64,000 nt of DNA from Caulobacter sp. (GCA_029866155.1 JARWZW010000005.1:19560-83559), one strand, 5' to 3'; shown: positions 41,014-50,384, numbered from the stretch's first letter. Notes: generated from the sequence alone by a model not told the origin. Translations and numbers: made by a program.

Positions 41014-41988
41014 TCAGTTTGCGATGGCCACGAAGCGTTTCGCCAGAATGCCGTCGGCCTGGGCCATGATGTTGCGGACAACCTCGGCGCAGGTCGGCAC
41101 ATCGTGGATCAGAGCCTGGCTCTGGCCCGTGGTCCAGATGCCGCCATTCAGATCACCATCGCGCAGCACGTTATTGCGGCCCCGGACGCCTGCCATCAGC
41201 TCCTTCACGTCGGCGAACGACTTGGTCGGGTCCTTCTGGATCTCCGCCACCTGCTCCGAGATGGCGTTGCGAGCGACCCGGGCGGTGTTCTTGAGGGAGC
41301 GACCCACCAGCACTGTGTCCCGCTCGGTGAAGTCCACGATCTGCTGCTTCACGGCCGGGTGAATCTGAGCCTCTACCGTCGCACAGAAGCGGGTTCCCAT
41401 GTTGACGCCTTCGGCGCCAAGAGCAAGCGCGGCGACCAGGCTGCGCCCGTCGGCCATGCCGCCGGACGCGATCACCGGCACGTCCACTGCATCCACCGTC
41501 GCCGGCAGAAGCACCACGAGGCCGATATCGTCCTCGCCCGGGTGACCAGCACATTCGAAACCGTCGATGCTGATCACGTCCACGCCGTGGCGAACGGCAG
41601 AGACCGAATGCCGGACGGAGGTGCACTTGTGGATCACCTTCACGCCCGCCTCCTTGAAGCGGGGCAAATGGTCCACCGGCGCGCGTCCCGCCGTTTCAAC
41701 TATTTTGATGCCGGACGCGATGATGGCTTCGCGATAGTCGTCATAAGGGATCGGGTTGATCGACGGCAGCAACGTCAGATTTATGCCGAAGGGCTTGGAG
41801 GTCAGGGCCTTGGTCTTCTCGATTTCCGCCAGCAGGGCCTCGCCCGACGGGAACATGTGAGCGGTAATGAAGCCCAGTGCCCCGGCATTGGCCACCGCCG
41901 CCACCAATTCGCCAAAGCCAACCCCGGTCATCCCCCCCATGACGATGGGCGTTTCGACCCCGAACATCTCCGTGATACGCGTCTTCAT
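41014..41988 (-). CDS. Nitronate monooxygenase family flavoprotein
   Basis: A 324-aa FMN enzyme of the 2-nitropropane dioxygenase/nitronate monooxygenase family (TIM barrel). Features: TPIVMGGMTGVGFGELVAAVANAGALG at the N-terminus, KPFGINLTLLP, SIDGFECAGHPGEDDIG with the catalytic-region His, IASGGMADGRSLVAALALGAEGVNMGTRF (phosphate-binding). Members act on nitronates, but several work as enoyl-CoA or dienone reductases in degradation pathways. Placement between an enoyl-CoA hydratase and a GST favours the second kind of role. ATG 41988 is chosen; the extension upstream overlaps the hydratase gene. Confidence 0.85.
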   Translation of the reverse strand: MKTRITEMFGVETPIVMGGMTGVGFGELVAAVANAGALGFITAHMFPSGEALLAEIEKTKALTSKPFGINLTLLPSINPIPYDDYREAIIASGIKIVETAGRAPVDHLPRFKEAGVKVIHKCTSVRHSVSAVRHGVDVISIDGFECAGHPGEDDIGLVVLLPATVDAVDVPVIASGGMADGRSLVAALALGAEGVNMGTRFCATVEAQIHPAVKQQIVDFTERDTVLVGRSLKNTARVARNAISEQVAEIQKDPTKSFADVKELMAGVRGRNNVLRDGDLNGGIWTTGQSQALIHDVPTCAEVVRNIMAQADGILAKRFVAIAN

Positions 41989-42022
41989 GATTCGATTTGC
42001 CTGAGCTCGCCGTCGTTGAACT

Positions 42023-42859
42023 TCATTTACCGCGGAAATTCGGGGCCCGTTTTTCCCTGTAGCTGGCCACGCCCTCGCGGAAGTCTTCAGTCCGGGTACA
42101 CAGGTCCTGTTCCTTGTCAGCATCGGCAAAGCCCACATCATAGGGGTCATCCAAGGCTGACCAGACCTGCGCCTTCATCGCTGCGAGCGCGCGGGGGGCC
42201 GATTGAGATGCAATCTGCCGGGCGTAGGCAGTCACGTGTTCACTCAGAGCGTCGTCTGCCAGGACGGTGTTGACGATGCCAAGCCGTTCAGCCTCGACGC
42301 CATCAATCCGTCGGGCAGAATAGAGAAGGTCAAGCGCCCGGGCGGAGCCGATCAGACGTGCCAGCAGCCACCCGGAGCCCTTTTCCGCCGGCACGCCCAG
42401 ACGGGCGAAGGTGGCGTTCATCACTGCGGACCGGGCAGCGAAGCGGATGTCGCAGTGAAGGGCGAGGATGAAGCCCCATCCGAACGCTGGGCCGTTGATC
42501 GCGGCGATCGTCGGCTTGCGGGAGGTGATCAATTCATTCCATCCGCCCGAGAAGAACCGTGACAGATCCGGTCCGACCTCGTCTCCCCATTGCGGAGGCG
42601 CGTCATCCTCTGCTGTCGAGAGTGCGTCGGAGGATCCGCCAGCTCCAATGACACCCAAATCAAGGCCCGCGCAGAACCCGCGCCCCGCGCCTGTGATGAC
42701 GATCACCCGGCATTCGGGATCGGCGGCCGCGCGCCGGACAGCCGTGAAGAAGAGCTGCAACATGACCGGGGTGAGCGCATTCAGCTTCTCCGGCCGGTTG
42801 AAGGTGATCGCGGCCACGCCGTGATCCACGCTGTAACCGATCTGATCGTGCTCACTCAT
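42023..42859 (-). CDS. Enoyl-CoA hydratase/isomerase family protein
   Basis: A 278-aa crotonase. N-terminal YSVDHGVAAITFNRPEKLNALTP, the first oxyanion segment GAGRGFCAGLDLG, and the second oxyanion strand INGPAFGWGFILALHCDIRFAA are typical. The insert after the first oxyanion loop is longer than usual. Of the usual catalytic glutamates, one can be placed near GVPAEKGSGWLL. It is the first gene of the operon and has GGGAAAGTAGG before ATG 42859; the upstream frame extends into the promoter. A TetR operator candidate lies 62 bases upstream. Confidence 0.88.
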   Translation of the reverse strand: MSEHDQIGYSVDHGVAAITFNRPEKLNALTPVMLQLFFTAVRRAAADPECRVIVITGAGRGFCAGLDLGVIGAGGSSDALSTAEDDAPPQWGDEVGPDLSRFFSGGWNELITSRKPTIAAINGPAFGWGFILALHCDIRFAARSAVMNATFARLGVPAEKGSGWLLARLIGSARALDLLYSARRIDGVEAERLGIVNTVLADDALSEHVTAYARQIASQSAPRALAAMKAQVWSALDDPYDVGFADADKEQDLCTRTEDFREGVASYREKRAPNFRGK

Positions 42860-42920
42860 CCTACTTTCCCTGGTTGGCGGCGCAGTCGGCATGACGGGGC
42901 CCGAACCATTGCAAAACATC

Positions 42921-42940
42921 AAAGCGAATATCATTCGCAT
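42921..42940 (-). promoter_or_regulatory. Candidate TetR operator, site B
   Basis: On the minus strand ATGCGAATGATATTCGCTTT. The core GCGAAT-GAT-ATTCGC is a perfect 6-bp inverted repeat. It lies 61 bases before the enoyl-CoA hydratase start and matches site A at 18 of 20 positions in the same orientation relative to its gene. Confidence 0.65.
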
Positions 42941-43223
42941 ATTGACCTGTGAAGCCCCCCTTTTCTGCCAGTTGACCGCAGGATGTGAGCGCCTGGCCTC
43001 GACGTCGCTGGCTGCGTTACCGTTGCGAGGATGTTCACCTCGGCATCTTGCCAGGATGCAGACCTTGCCAACGGCAACTGAGAGTCAGGATGCGCCGATC
43101 AACTGCTTCTAAGCGAACGTCCGCTCACCACGCCTTGCCGAAGTTAGGAGGGTCTGCTTCCGGGTAGAAGCGCAGCTCTGTCCGCCCTCAGCCCGACGGA
43201 CGCCAGATGTCAGAGTCTGTCCG
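42941..43223. other. Intergenic stretch between the regulon and the MAPEG gene
   Basis: No gene supported. A short imperfect palindrome (about 43152-43176, CTGCTT/AAGCGCAG) resembles scattered repeat remnants. Nothing else stands out. Confidence 0.3.
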
Positions 43224-43664
43224 CTAGGCCATCACGTCCAGCACCACGCAGCCGGCCCAGACCATCAGGACCAGGGTGGACAGGGAAAAGACCAGGAACC
43301 GGACCGGCACGAGATTGACCGTGATCTGGATCAGGCTGTGGACCACCCGCAGGGCGACATAGGCCCAGGCCAGGCCGGCGGTGAAGCTGCTCTGCTGGCC
43401 CAGCAGATAGGTCAGGAAGGCCAGCGCGTAGAACAGGGTCGGCTGTTCCATCAGGTGGTTGTAGTTGTTGGCCACCTGTCGGACGCCGTCCGGCAGGCTG
43501 TCGAGGCTGCCGGGGAACCGGGCGGCCTGGGGCGGGATCTTCGCCTTGCTGATGGCCGGCAGTCGGGTGGCGTACATCCAGACCCAGACCACCAGGGTCC
43601 AGAGGATGAGGGCCATGGCCGCAGCCAGCACCGATCCAAACAGCGGCAGTCCCTGGAATGTCAT
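43224..43664 (-). CDS. MAPEG family membrane protein
   Basis: A 146-aa protein with four hydrophobic segments (about 10-32, 66-90, 92-110, 122-144), the layout of MAPEG (membrane-associated proteins in eicosanoid and glutathione metabolism). The central motif NYNHLMEQPTLFYALAF and YVALRVVHSLIQI match the family's E-x-x-N-x-x-E/Q-type and R-x-x-H-type conserved residues. Bacterial members have poorly known roles, some with glutathione transferase or peroxidase activity. It lies 84 bases downstream of the sulfatase gene in the same direction. Confidence 0.85.
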   Translation of the reverse strand: MTFQGLPLFGSVLAAAMALILWTLVVWVWMYATRLPAISKAKIPPQAARFPGSLDSLPDGVRQVANNYNHLMEQPTLFYALAFLTYLLGQQSSFTAGLAWAYVALRVVHSLIQITVNLVPVRFLVFSLSTLVLMVWAGCVVLDVMA

Positions 43665-43748
43665 GTCGCGCCCTCCCCCGGCGTCATTGAAGATGCGCAG
43701 GCTAGAAGAGAAGCAGGCGAGGTCAAAGGGGTGTTGCGGCCCGGCGGG

Positions 43749-45983
43749 CTATTGCCGCGCCATTTCCGCCGCCGCCAGGCTCTCCCCGTCCAGGGCCTGG
43801 TCCTCGTCCATGACCACCGTCACCTTGCGCAGCAGGCCGCTGAACTGGAACGGCGCCGGATAGTCGGCGACCGGGCTGCCCCGGTCCAGGCCGATATCCA
43901 GGCCCGACCAGGAGATGAAATTGTGGAAGGCCAGGGGTGTCGAGACGGTTCCGGCCGGCTGCCCGTCGATCAGCAGGGTCAGGCGTCGCTGGCCGGACTC
44001 TGACCGGACGGCCACCCCCAGCCGTCGCCAGCCGGGCTCGACTGGCCTGTCGGACTTTAGCCGGACCAGGGTTCCGCCGATATTCATCACATGCTCGAGC
44101 CGGTCCCGGCGCAGGAACAGGCTGTAGCCGCTGGTGGCGTCGCCATGGGCGATCAGCACGCCCTGGTCCCCGGCGGACAGGCGGACATCGGCCTCGATGC
44201 GATAGGAGCGGCTGCGGACGTCCGGCGCCACATCGGTGGGGACATGGCCCATGCCCCTGTGGAAGACGAACTGCTTGCGGGCGCCATGCACCCGGGCGGC
44301 GTTTTCAGCGAACCGGGCGGCGAACCGGTCGTCCAGGGGCAGGACCTTGAACCGCTCGGCCTCGGCCCACCAGAGGTCGATCATCCGGGCCAGACGGTCG
44401 GGATGGACCTCCGCCAGGTCCTCTGATTCCGAGAAGTCCTCGGCCAGGTGATAGAGCTCCCAGACGTCGCGGTCGAAGGGCCGGCCGGGCGGGTGATAGG
44501 CCACCGCCTTCCAGCCGTCCCGCCAGAGGCCGCGATGGCCGAACATCTCGAAATGCTGGGCGGTCGGTTTCGAGGGGGCGTCCGGGTCGGTCAGGGACGG
44601 GGCGAAACTGGTCCCCTCCAGCGGCGACTGCTCGATGCCGGCGACCTGGGCCGGCGGCTCCAGGCCCAGAAGCGCCAGCAGGGTGGGCGCCACATCGGCG
44701 GCATGGGTGAACTGGTGGCGGATCTCGCCCCGGGCCGGCAGGCCTTTTGGCCAGCTGATCACCAGGGGGTCGCGGATGCCGCCGCCATGGGTGTTCTGCT
44801 TGTAACGGCGGAGCGGGGTGTTGGAGGCCATGGCCCAGCCCAGGGGGAAGTTGGAATGGGTGTCGGGGCCGCCGATGTCGTCGATCCGGGCGAGCTTTTC
44901 CTCCATGGGCTCCGGCTTCATGTTGAAGGGGCCCATGGCGTTGACCATGCCAAGCGGTCCGCCCTCCTGGCTGGCGCCATTGTCGGACAGGACCAGGACC
45001 AGGGTGTCCTCGCTGAGGCCCGCCTCGTCGAGGAAGGCCATCAGCCGGGCCAGATGCTGGTCGGCATGGTCCAGCATGGCGGCGAAGGCGCCCTGGAGCC
45101 TGGCAAACAGCTTCTGTTCCTCGGGCGGATGCTCGTCCCAGGCCCGGACATGGTCGTTGCGGGGCGGCAGGCGGGTGTCTGCGGGGATCAGGCCCATGGC
45201 CTTCTGGCGGGCGAAACGCGCCTCCCGTTCCTGGTCCCAGCCTTTTGAGAACAGGGCGTCGTATTTCAGGATCAGGTCCCGGGGCGCCTGGTGCGGGGCA
45301 TGGCAGGCGCCCAGGGCCAGCCAGGTCAGCCAGGGGGTTTCCGGGGCGGCGGCGGTATGGTCGGCGATGAAGCGGATGGTCTGGTCCACCAGGTCGGCGG
45401 TCAGGTGGTAGCCGGACTCGTAGGTCCCCGGGATGTCGATCGGGGTGTTGTCCCGCACCAGTTCCGGGGCGTACTGGTCGGTCTCGGCGTCCATGAAGCC
45501 ATAGAAGCGGTCAAACCCCCGGCCCAGGGGCCAGCCGTCGAAGGGACCGGTGGCCCCGGTCTCGCTGAGCGGCGTGACATGCCATTTGCCGACCATGTAG
45601 CTGCGATAGCCATGGGGGCGGAGCATCTCGGGCAGGGTCGAGGCCTCCCGGGCGATCTTGCCGCGATAGCCCGGAAAGCCGCTGTCGAAATTGGCCAGGC
45701 AGCCGACCCCGACCGAATGATGGTTGCGGCCGGTCAGCAGGGCGGCGCGGGTGGTGGAGCACATGGCGGTGGTGTGGAAGCCGCTGTAGCGCAGGCCCCG
45801 GCCGGCGATGGCGTCGATGGTCGGGGTGGCGATGGGCGAGCCGTAGCAGCCGAAATCGCTGAAGCCGACATCGTCGAACAGCACCACCAGGATGTTGGGC
45901 GCGCCCTTGGGCGGGGCTGCGGCGGCCGGCCAGTGGGGCGTGGACTCCGCCACTGTGCGTCCGATATGGGCCCTGTCCGCCAT
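43749..45983 (-). CDS. Arylsulfatase (formylglycine type)
   Basis: A 744-aa sulfatase that hydrolyses sulfate esters. Metal-binding Asp residues are in ILVVLFDDVGFSDFGCYG. The modification motif is C75-S-T-T-R79 followed by AALLTGRNHHSVG, so Cys75 should become formylglycine. Downstream are GKWHVTPL and LVLSDNGASQEGG. The C-terminal third (from about 560) is a jelly-roll-like domain (RSYRIEADVRLSAGDQGVLIAHGD) found in larger bacterial and mycobacterial arylsulfatases. No signal peptide is apparent. It is divergent from the serine hydrolase gene at 46123. Confidence 0.9.
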   Translation of the reverse strand: MADRAHIGRTVAESTPHWPAAAAPPKGAPNILVVLFDDVGFSDFGCYGSPIATPTIDAIAGRGLRYSGFHTTAMCSTTRAALLTGRNHHSVGVGCLANFDSGFPGYRGKIAREASTLPEMLRPHGYRSYMVGKWHVTPLSETGATGPFDGWPLGRGFDRFYGFMDAETDQYAPELVRDNTPIDIPGTYESGYHLTADLVDQTIRFIADHTAAAPETPWLTWLALGACHAPHQAPRDLILKYDALFSKGWDQEREARFARQKAMGLIPADTRLPPRNDHVRAWDEHPPEEQKLFARLQGAFAAMLDHADQHLARLMAFLDEAGLSEDTLVLVLSDNGASQEGGPLGMVNAMGPFNMKPEPMEEKLARIDDIGGPDTHSNFPLGWAMASNTPLRRYKQNTHGGGIRDPLVISWPKGLPARGEIRHQFTHAADVAPTLLALLGLEPPAQVAGIEQSPLEGTSFAPSLTDPDAPSKPTAQHFEMFGHRGLWRDGWKAVAYHPPGRPFDRDVWELYHLAEDFSESEDLAEVHPDRLARMIDLWWAEAERFKVLPLDDRFAARFAENAARVHGARKQFVFHRGMGHVPTDVAPDVRSRSYRIEADVRLSAGDQGVLIAHGDATSGYSLFLRRDRLEHVMNIGGTLVRLKSDRPVEPGWRRLGVAVRSESGQRRLTLLIDGQPAGTVSTPLAFHNFISWSGLDIGLDRGSPVADYPAPFQFSGLLRKVTVVMDEDQALDGESLAAAEMARQ

Positions 45984-46122
45984 GGTCTTCTTCCCCGCCT
46001 GCGAGCCGCATCGTCAAGGCGAGCGACTCCGTTTGACCGGAAGCTATATGAGCAATCTGTTAGTCGCCATCCGGCAATGACCGGCCTATCCCTTGCTTGA
46101 AACAGTCTGACGGAGACCTGCG

Positions 46123-47709
46123 ATGAGTGGCTTTCTGACCCGCCGGACCGCCCTGACCAGCCTGGGCGGCGGCCTGGCCCTTGGCGGCATGATGTCCGGC
46201 GCGGCCCGGGCCCAGGGCCAGCCGGACCTGGGTCAGGTGGAGAGCCTGGTCGCCGCGACCATGGCCGCCTTTGAACAGCCGGGCCTGGGCCTGGCCATTG
46301 TGAAGGACGGACAGCCCCTGCTGGCGAAAGGCTATGGCGTCCGGCGGCTGGGCGGTTCAGCCCCTGCCGACCAGGCCACGCTGTTTTCCATCGCCTCCAA
46401 CTCCAAGGCCTATACGGCGGCAAGCCTGGCCCTGCTGGTCGAGGAGGGCAAGGTCGGCTGGGACGAGCCGGTGGTGAAATACCTGCCCGAATTCGCCATG
46501 CATGATCCCTATGTCACGGCCAGCATGACGGTCCGCGACCTGCTGGTGCATCGCAGCGGCCTGGCCCTGGGCCAGGGCGACCTGATGATCTGGCCCAACA
46601 CCACCCACAGCCGGGCCGAGCTGATCCATGGCCTGAGGTACCTCAAGCCGGCCCGGGGATTCCGGTCGGGCTATGCCTATGACAACGTCCTCTATGTGGT
46701 GGCCGGCGAACTGGCCAGCCGGGTGTCCGGCATGCCCTGGGAAGACCTGGTCGAGACCCGGATCTTCGCGCCCCTGGGCATGAAGGACAGCGTGGCCAGC
46801 TTCAGCCGGCTGGAGGGCAGGGACAATGTCGCCTCGGCCCATGCCCGGGTCAGCGGGGCCGTGCGGGGCGCAGGCCCCCTGACCCCCATCGCCTCGGATG
46901 ACTTCGACAATGCCGCCCCGGCCGGGGGGCTGCAGATGAGCGCCCGCGACGCGGTCAGGTGGCTGCAGGTGCAGCTGGGACAGGGCGCGATCCCTGGTGG
47001 CGGGCGGCTGTGGTCCGAGGCCACGGGGCGGGAGATGTGGAAGGGCCAGACCATCACCAGCGATGGGCCAGGCGCCACGGCGGACAATCCCGTGCGGCCG
47101 ATGTTCGGGCTCTATGCCCTTGGCTGGCAGGTCGAGGACTATCGCGGCCGCACGCTGGTCTGGCATTCCGGCGCCGTCAGCGGCCAGATCAGTTTCACCG
47201 CCATGCTGCCCGGCCAGCAGTTTGGTGTCTGCGCCTGGACCAATGCCGAGGAGGGGGGCGTTCTGCGCACCCTGCGCAACGGCATCCTGGACTGGGCCCT
47301 GGGCGATACCAGCCATGACTGGCTGACAGACAACAAGGCGCGGTTCGGACGGCGGGTCGCCGAGAATGCGGCGGAACTGCCGGTCCGACCCGCAAAACCC
47401 GCCCGGCCCGCCCTGCCGCTGAAGGCCTATGCCGGTGTCTATCGCGACCCCTGGTACGGGACCATAACTCTCGCCGAGACAAAGGGCGGACTGACCATCC
47501 GGTTCGACAAGTCACCCAGCATGAGCGGATCGCTGGAGCCCTGGAATGGCGAGGTGTTCAAGACCCGCTTCACCGACCGCAATATCGAGGACGCCTTCGT
47601 GACCTTCGAGGCCACGGCCGGCAAGGTCAGCCGGATCACCCTGAAGGCCTTCTCGCCCTCGGCGGACTTTTCCTACGATTATCACGACCTGGAGTTCCGG
47701 CCGGCCTGA
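46123..47709 (+). CDS. Exported serine hydrolase of the beta-lactamase (class C)/esterase fold
   Basis: A 528-aa protein with a twin-arginine-type leader (RRTALTSLGGGLALGG, ending AARAQ). Catalytic elements: S92-x-x-K95 in SIASNSKAY, Y186-x-N188 in YAYDNVLY, and H348-S-G in VWHSGAVSG. A C-terminal beta-rich domain of about 110 residues (YAGVYRDPWYGTITL onward) follows, as in DUF3471-containing members. Relatives act as esterases, D-aminopeptidases or beta-lactamases; length and C-terminal domain favour an esterase or peptidase over a resistance enzyme. Confidence 0.87.
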   Translation: MSGFLTRRTALTSLGGGLALGGMMSGAARAQGQPDLGQVESLVAATMAAFEQPGLGLAIVKDGQPLLAKGYGVRRLGGSAPADQATLFSIASNSKAYTAASLALLVEEGKVGWDEPVVKYLPEFAMHDPYVTASMTVRDLLVHRSGLALGQGDLMIWPNTTHSRAELIHGLRYLKPARGFRSGYAYDNVLYVVAGELASRVSGMPWEDLVETRIFAPLGMKDSVASFSRLEGRDNVASAHARVSGAVRGAGPLTPIASDDFDNAAPAGGLQMSARDAVRWLQVQLGQGAIPGGGRLWSEATGREMWKGQTITSDGPGATADNPVRPMFGLYALGWQVEDYRGRTLVWHSGAVSGQISFTAMLPGQQFGVCAWTNAEEGGVLRTLRNGILDWALGDTSHDWLTDNKARFGRRVAENAAELPVRPAKPARPALPLKAYAGVYRDPWYGTITLAETKGGLTIRFDKSPSMSGSLEPWNGEVFKTRFTDRNIEDAFVTFEATAGKVSRITLKAFSPSADFSYDYHDLEFRPA

Positions 47710-47729
47710 GAAAGGCCGGCCGGCCAGCC

Positions 47730-49655
47730 CTACCGGATGACGAAGTCTTCCGGATCGGGCGCGCGGGTGGCTTCCCAGTATTCCACCAGGGGGAAGGGCC
47801 AGTTCTGGCTGACCCGGCCCTTGGCGTTCTTGTACCAGCTGGACACCCCGTCGCAGCCCCAGGCCATCTTTGCGTTGGCGGCGTCCACCCGGGCGTTGAA
47901 GTCGTCATGCACCTGGGGCTTGACCTCAAGGACGCTGGCGCCCTTGTCGACCATCAGCCGCAGGGCCTCGACGACATAGCGGACCGAGGCCTCGGAGAAG
48001 AAGATGATCGAGCCATTGACCACGATGTTGGTGTTGGGGCCGTAGAGCATGAAGAAGTTGGGAAAGCCCGGCGCGGTCATGCCCAGATAGGCCCGGGCGT
48101 CGCCGTCCCAGACATCATGCAGCGCCTGGCCATCGCGCCCGACCACCTTCATGGGGGTGAGGAAGCTGCTGGCCTTGAAGCCGGTGCCATAGATCAGCAC
48201 GTCGCAGCCATGTTCCTCGCCGTCCGCCGTGACCACCCCGCCGGCGGTGACCGCGGAGACCGGTTGCGTCACCAGCCTGACATTGGGCCGCTTGAGGGCC
48301 TCGATCCAGACGCCGTTGTCGCGCAGGGACCGCTTGCCGCCGAAGGGATAGCGGGGCGTGACGGCGTCCAGCAGGGCGGTGTTGTCGCCGGTCTGTTCGC
48401 TCATCTTGAAGACCAGCAGCTCGCGCAGCATGGCGTTGGCCTCGCCGATGGTGCCGTCGGGACCCTGCCAGCCATCATCGGCCTTGACCGCCTCATAGAC
48501 CCCGTCGGTCATGGTCCAGAACAGATAGAAGCGGTACCATTTGTCATAGAAGGGAATGTGCTCCAGCAGCCATTTTTTCCCCTCTTCGACCGTCTGGTGA
48601 TAGTCTTCGGTGGGGGCCAGCCAGGGCGGCGAGCGCTGGAACACCACCACCTCTCCGGCGGTCTTCGCGATCTCCGGCACGAACTGGAAGGCGCTGGCGC
48701 CGGTGCCGATCACCGCCACCCGCTTGCCCTTCAGGTCCACATCATGGCGCCAGCGGGCGGAATGGAAGCTGGGGCCGGTGAACAGATCCTGGCCCGGGAT
48801 ATCGGGGAAGTTGGGCTGGTTCAGCTGTCCCACGGCGCTGATCACGGCGCTCGCCGACAGGGCCTCGGGGCCGTCCGGGCCGGTGACCCTGACCGTCCAG
48901 CGGCCGCTGGCCTCGTCAAGGACCGCCTCGTCGACCCTTGTGTTGAAGCGGATGTGAGGCCGCAGGCCGTACTTGTCGGCGACCCTCTGGAAATAGCGCA
49001 GCAGCACGTCCTGGGTGGAGTAGCGCTGGGGCCAGTCGTGGTTGGGCTCGAAGCTGAGGGAATACAGGTGGTTGGGGGTGTCGACCCGGCAGCCGGGATA
49101 GGTGTTTTCCAGCCAGGTGCCGCCGACATCCGGGTTCTTGTCGACCACAGTGAAGGCGATGCCGGCCTGCTGCAGGCGGATGGCGGTCAGGAGGCCGGAC
49201 ATGCCGGCCCCGATCACCACCACATGAAGCCCGGCGGCCGCCGCCTTTTCCGAAGGCGTCCAGATCGGGCGGTCGGGATCGATCCCGTCCAGGCAGAGGG
49301 CCTCGGTCAGGAAGGGGGCGTAGCGCTCTGGGATCTCGGCCCCGGCGACAAAGTCCATCATGAACCGGACCTTGTCAGGTGTGGGCTGCGGCGGCAGGGG
49401 CCTGCCGGCCGCCAGGTCCAGCAGGGCGGCCTTTGCCAGGTCGCGGATGGCCTGGACGTCGTCCGGCTTCAGTCCACCCTGACCGTCGCCCAGCACCTCA
49501 TAGAGGGGCCTGCGGGCCTCGGTCAGGTGATCGGTGTTTCCGGTCAGATGGACCAGGGCCACCATCAGGGACGGCACATGGGCCTCGGCCAGAACTGCGT
49601 CCAGATCGACGCCGTCCAGCGCCAGCCCGGGCCGCATCACTGCATCTCCATCCAT
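47730..49655 (-). CDS. Baeyer-Villiger type flavin monooxygenase
   Basis: A 641-aa FAD/NADPH monooxygenase. After a roughly 120-residue N-terminal extension come the FAD motif VVVIGAGMSGLLTAIRLQQAG, GGTWLENTYPGCRVD, the BVMO fingerprint FTGPSFHSARW (F-x-G-x3-H-x3-W), and the NADPH motif VAVIGTGASAFQFVPEIA. The extension makes it like the 4-hydroxyacetophenone monooxygenase group. It would insert oxygen into a ketone to give an ester or lactone. GGAGGAAG before ATG 49655 fixes the start. An exported esterase-like hydrolase is the convergent neighbour. Substrate unknown. Confidence 0.9.
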   Translation of the reverse strand: MDGDAVMRPGLALDGVDLDAVLAEAHVPSLMVALVHLTGNTDHLTEARRPLYEVLGDGQGGLKPDDVQAIRDLAKAALLDLAAGRPLPPQPTPDKVRFMMDFVAGAEIPERYAPFLTEALCLDGIDPDRPIWTPSEKAAAAGLHVVVIGAGMSGLLTAIRLQQAGIAFTVVDKNPDVGGTWLENTYPGCRVDTPNHLYSLSFEPNHDWPQRYSTQDVLLRYFQRVADKYGLRPHIRFNTRVDEAVLDEASGRWTVRVTGPDGPEALSASAVISAVGQLNQPNFPDIPGQDLFTGPSFHSARWRHDVDLKGKRVAVIGTGASAFQFVPEIAKTAGEVVVFQRSPPWLAPTEDYHQTVEEGKKWLLEHIPFYDKWYRFYLFWTMTDGVYEAVKADDGWQGPDGTIGEANAMLRELLVFKMSEQTGDNTALLDAVTPRYPFGGKRSLRDNGVWIEALKRPNVRLVTQPVSAVTAGGVVTADGEEHGCDVLIYGTGFKASSFLTPMKVVGRDGQALHDVWDGDARAYLGMTAPGFPNFFMLYGPNTNIVVNGSIIFFSEASVRYVVEALRLMVDKGASVLEVKPQVHDDFNARVDAANAKMAWGCDGVSSWYKNAKGRVSQNWPFPLVEYWEATRAPDPEDFVIR

Positions 49656-49810
49656 CGCTTCCTCCGGGATATCGCCGTTGATTTTCTTGTTGGCTGGCAG
49701 TCTAGGCCCCTTGTGCCGGATAGGAAGGGCGTGACGCGGGGGCATGCGCAAAACTGTGATCGGCGTTCATGCGGCTTTCCCCGGCGCATCTCGCGGGGTC
49801 TACTGGGCCC

Positions 49811-50353
49811 ATGTCCAGGATCATCGCCCTGCTGCGCGCCGTGAACGTCGGGGGAACCGGCAAGGTGGCCATGGCGGATCTGAGAGCCATGCTGACCGGC
49901 CTGGGACTTGAGGATGTGGCCAGCCATATCGCCAGCGGCAATCTGGTCTTCACCGGCGATGGCCGCAAGACAGAGGTGACGGAGCCCTGGCTGGAGGCGG
50001 AGGCCGCCCGCCAGTTGGGTCTGGCCAATGACTGGATCCTGCGGACACCGGAACAGTGGCGCGCCCTGATCGAGGCCAATCCGTTTCCGGATTTCGCCAG
50101 GGACGCCCCAGGCCGGCTGCTGGTCACGGTCTTCAAGACCGCTGTCGATCCCGCCGGGCTTGCGGCCGTCCGGGCCCTGGCCACCGCCGGCGAGCAGATG
50201 GCGCTGGGCGACCGGGCGCTCTACGTCTGTTTTCCGGACGGCGCCGGGGCATCGAAACTGGCCAATGCCGGCATCGAAAAACGCCTCGGCAGCCGTGGAA
50301 CAGCCCGTAACTGGAACACCGTCCTCAAGCTGGCCCAGATGGCCGGCGCCTGA
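49811..50353 (+). CDS. DUF1697 family protein
   Basis: A 180-aa cytosolic protein of the DUF1697 family, function unknown. The typical start MSRIIALLRAVNVGGTGKVAMADLRAML, then VASHIASGNLVF, the FPDFARDAPGRLLVTVF region and the end GTARNWNTVLKLAQM are all present, so it is full length. ATG 49811 is used rather than the upstream start at 49769. It is divergent from the monooxygenase gene. Confidence 0.88.
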   Translation: MSRIIALLRAVNVGGTGKVAMADLRAMLTGLGLEDVASHIASGNLVFTGDGRKTEVTEPWLEAEAARQLGLANDWILRTPEQWRALIEANPFPDFARDAPGRLLVTVFKTAVDPAGLAAVRALATAGEQMALGDRALYVCFPDGAGASKLANAGIEKRLGSRGTARNWNTVLKLAQMAGA

Positions 50354-50381
50354 CCACCGTCCCGGCGGTCAGGCGCTGCCG
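50344..50381. terminator. Hairpin between convergent genes
   Basis: CGCCTGACC (50347-50355) pairs with GGTCAGGCG (50367-50375), with an inner CCG/CGG stem, overlapping the DUF1697 stop codon. It sits between two convergent genes and could end both transcripts, although no T-run is present. Confidence 0.45.
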
Positions 50382-50384
50382 GCG

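Noticed and set aside
47907..49844. 645-codon plus-strand frame opposite the Baeyer-Villiger monooxygenase
   Set aside because: Antisense shadow caused by high GC at third positions; the minus-strand protein has all expected motifs.
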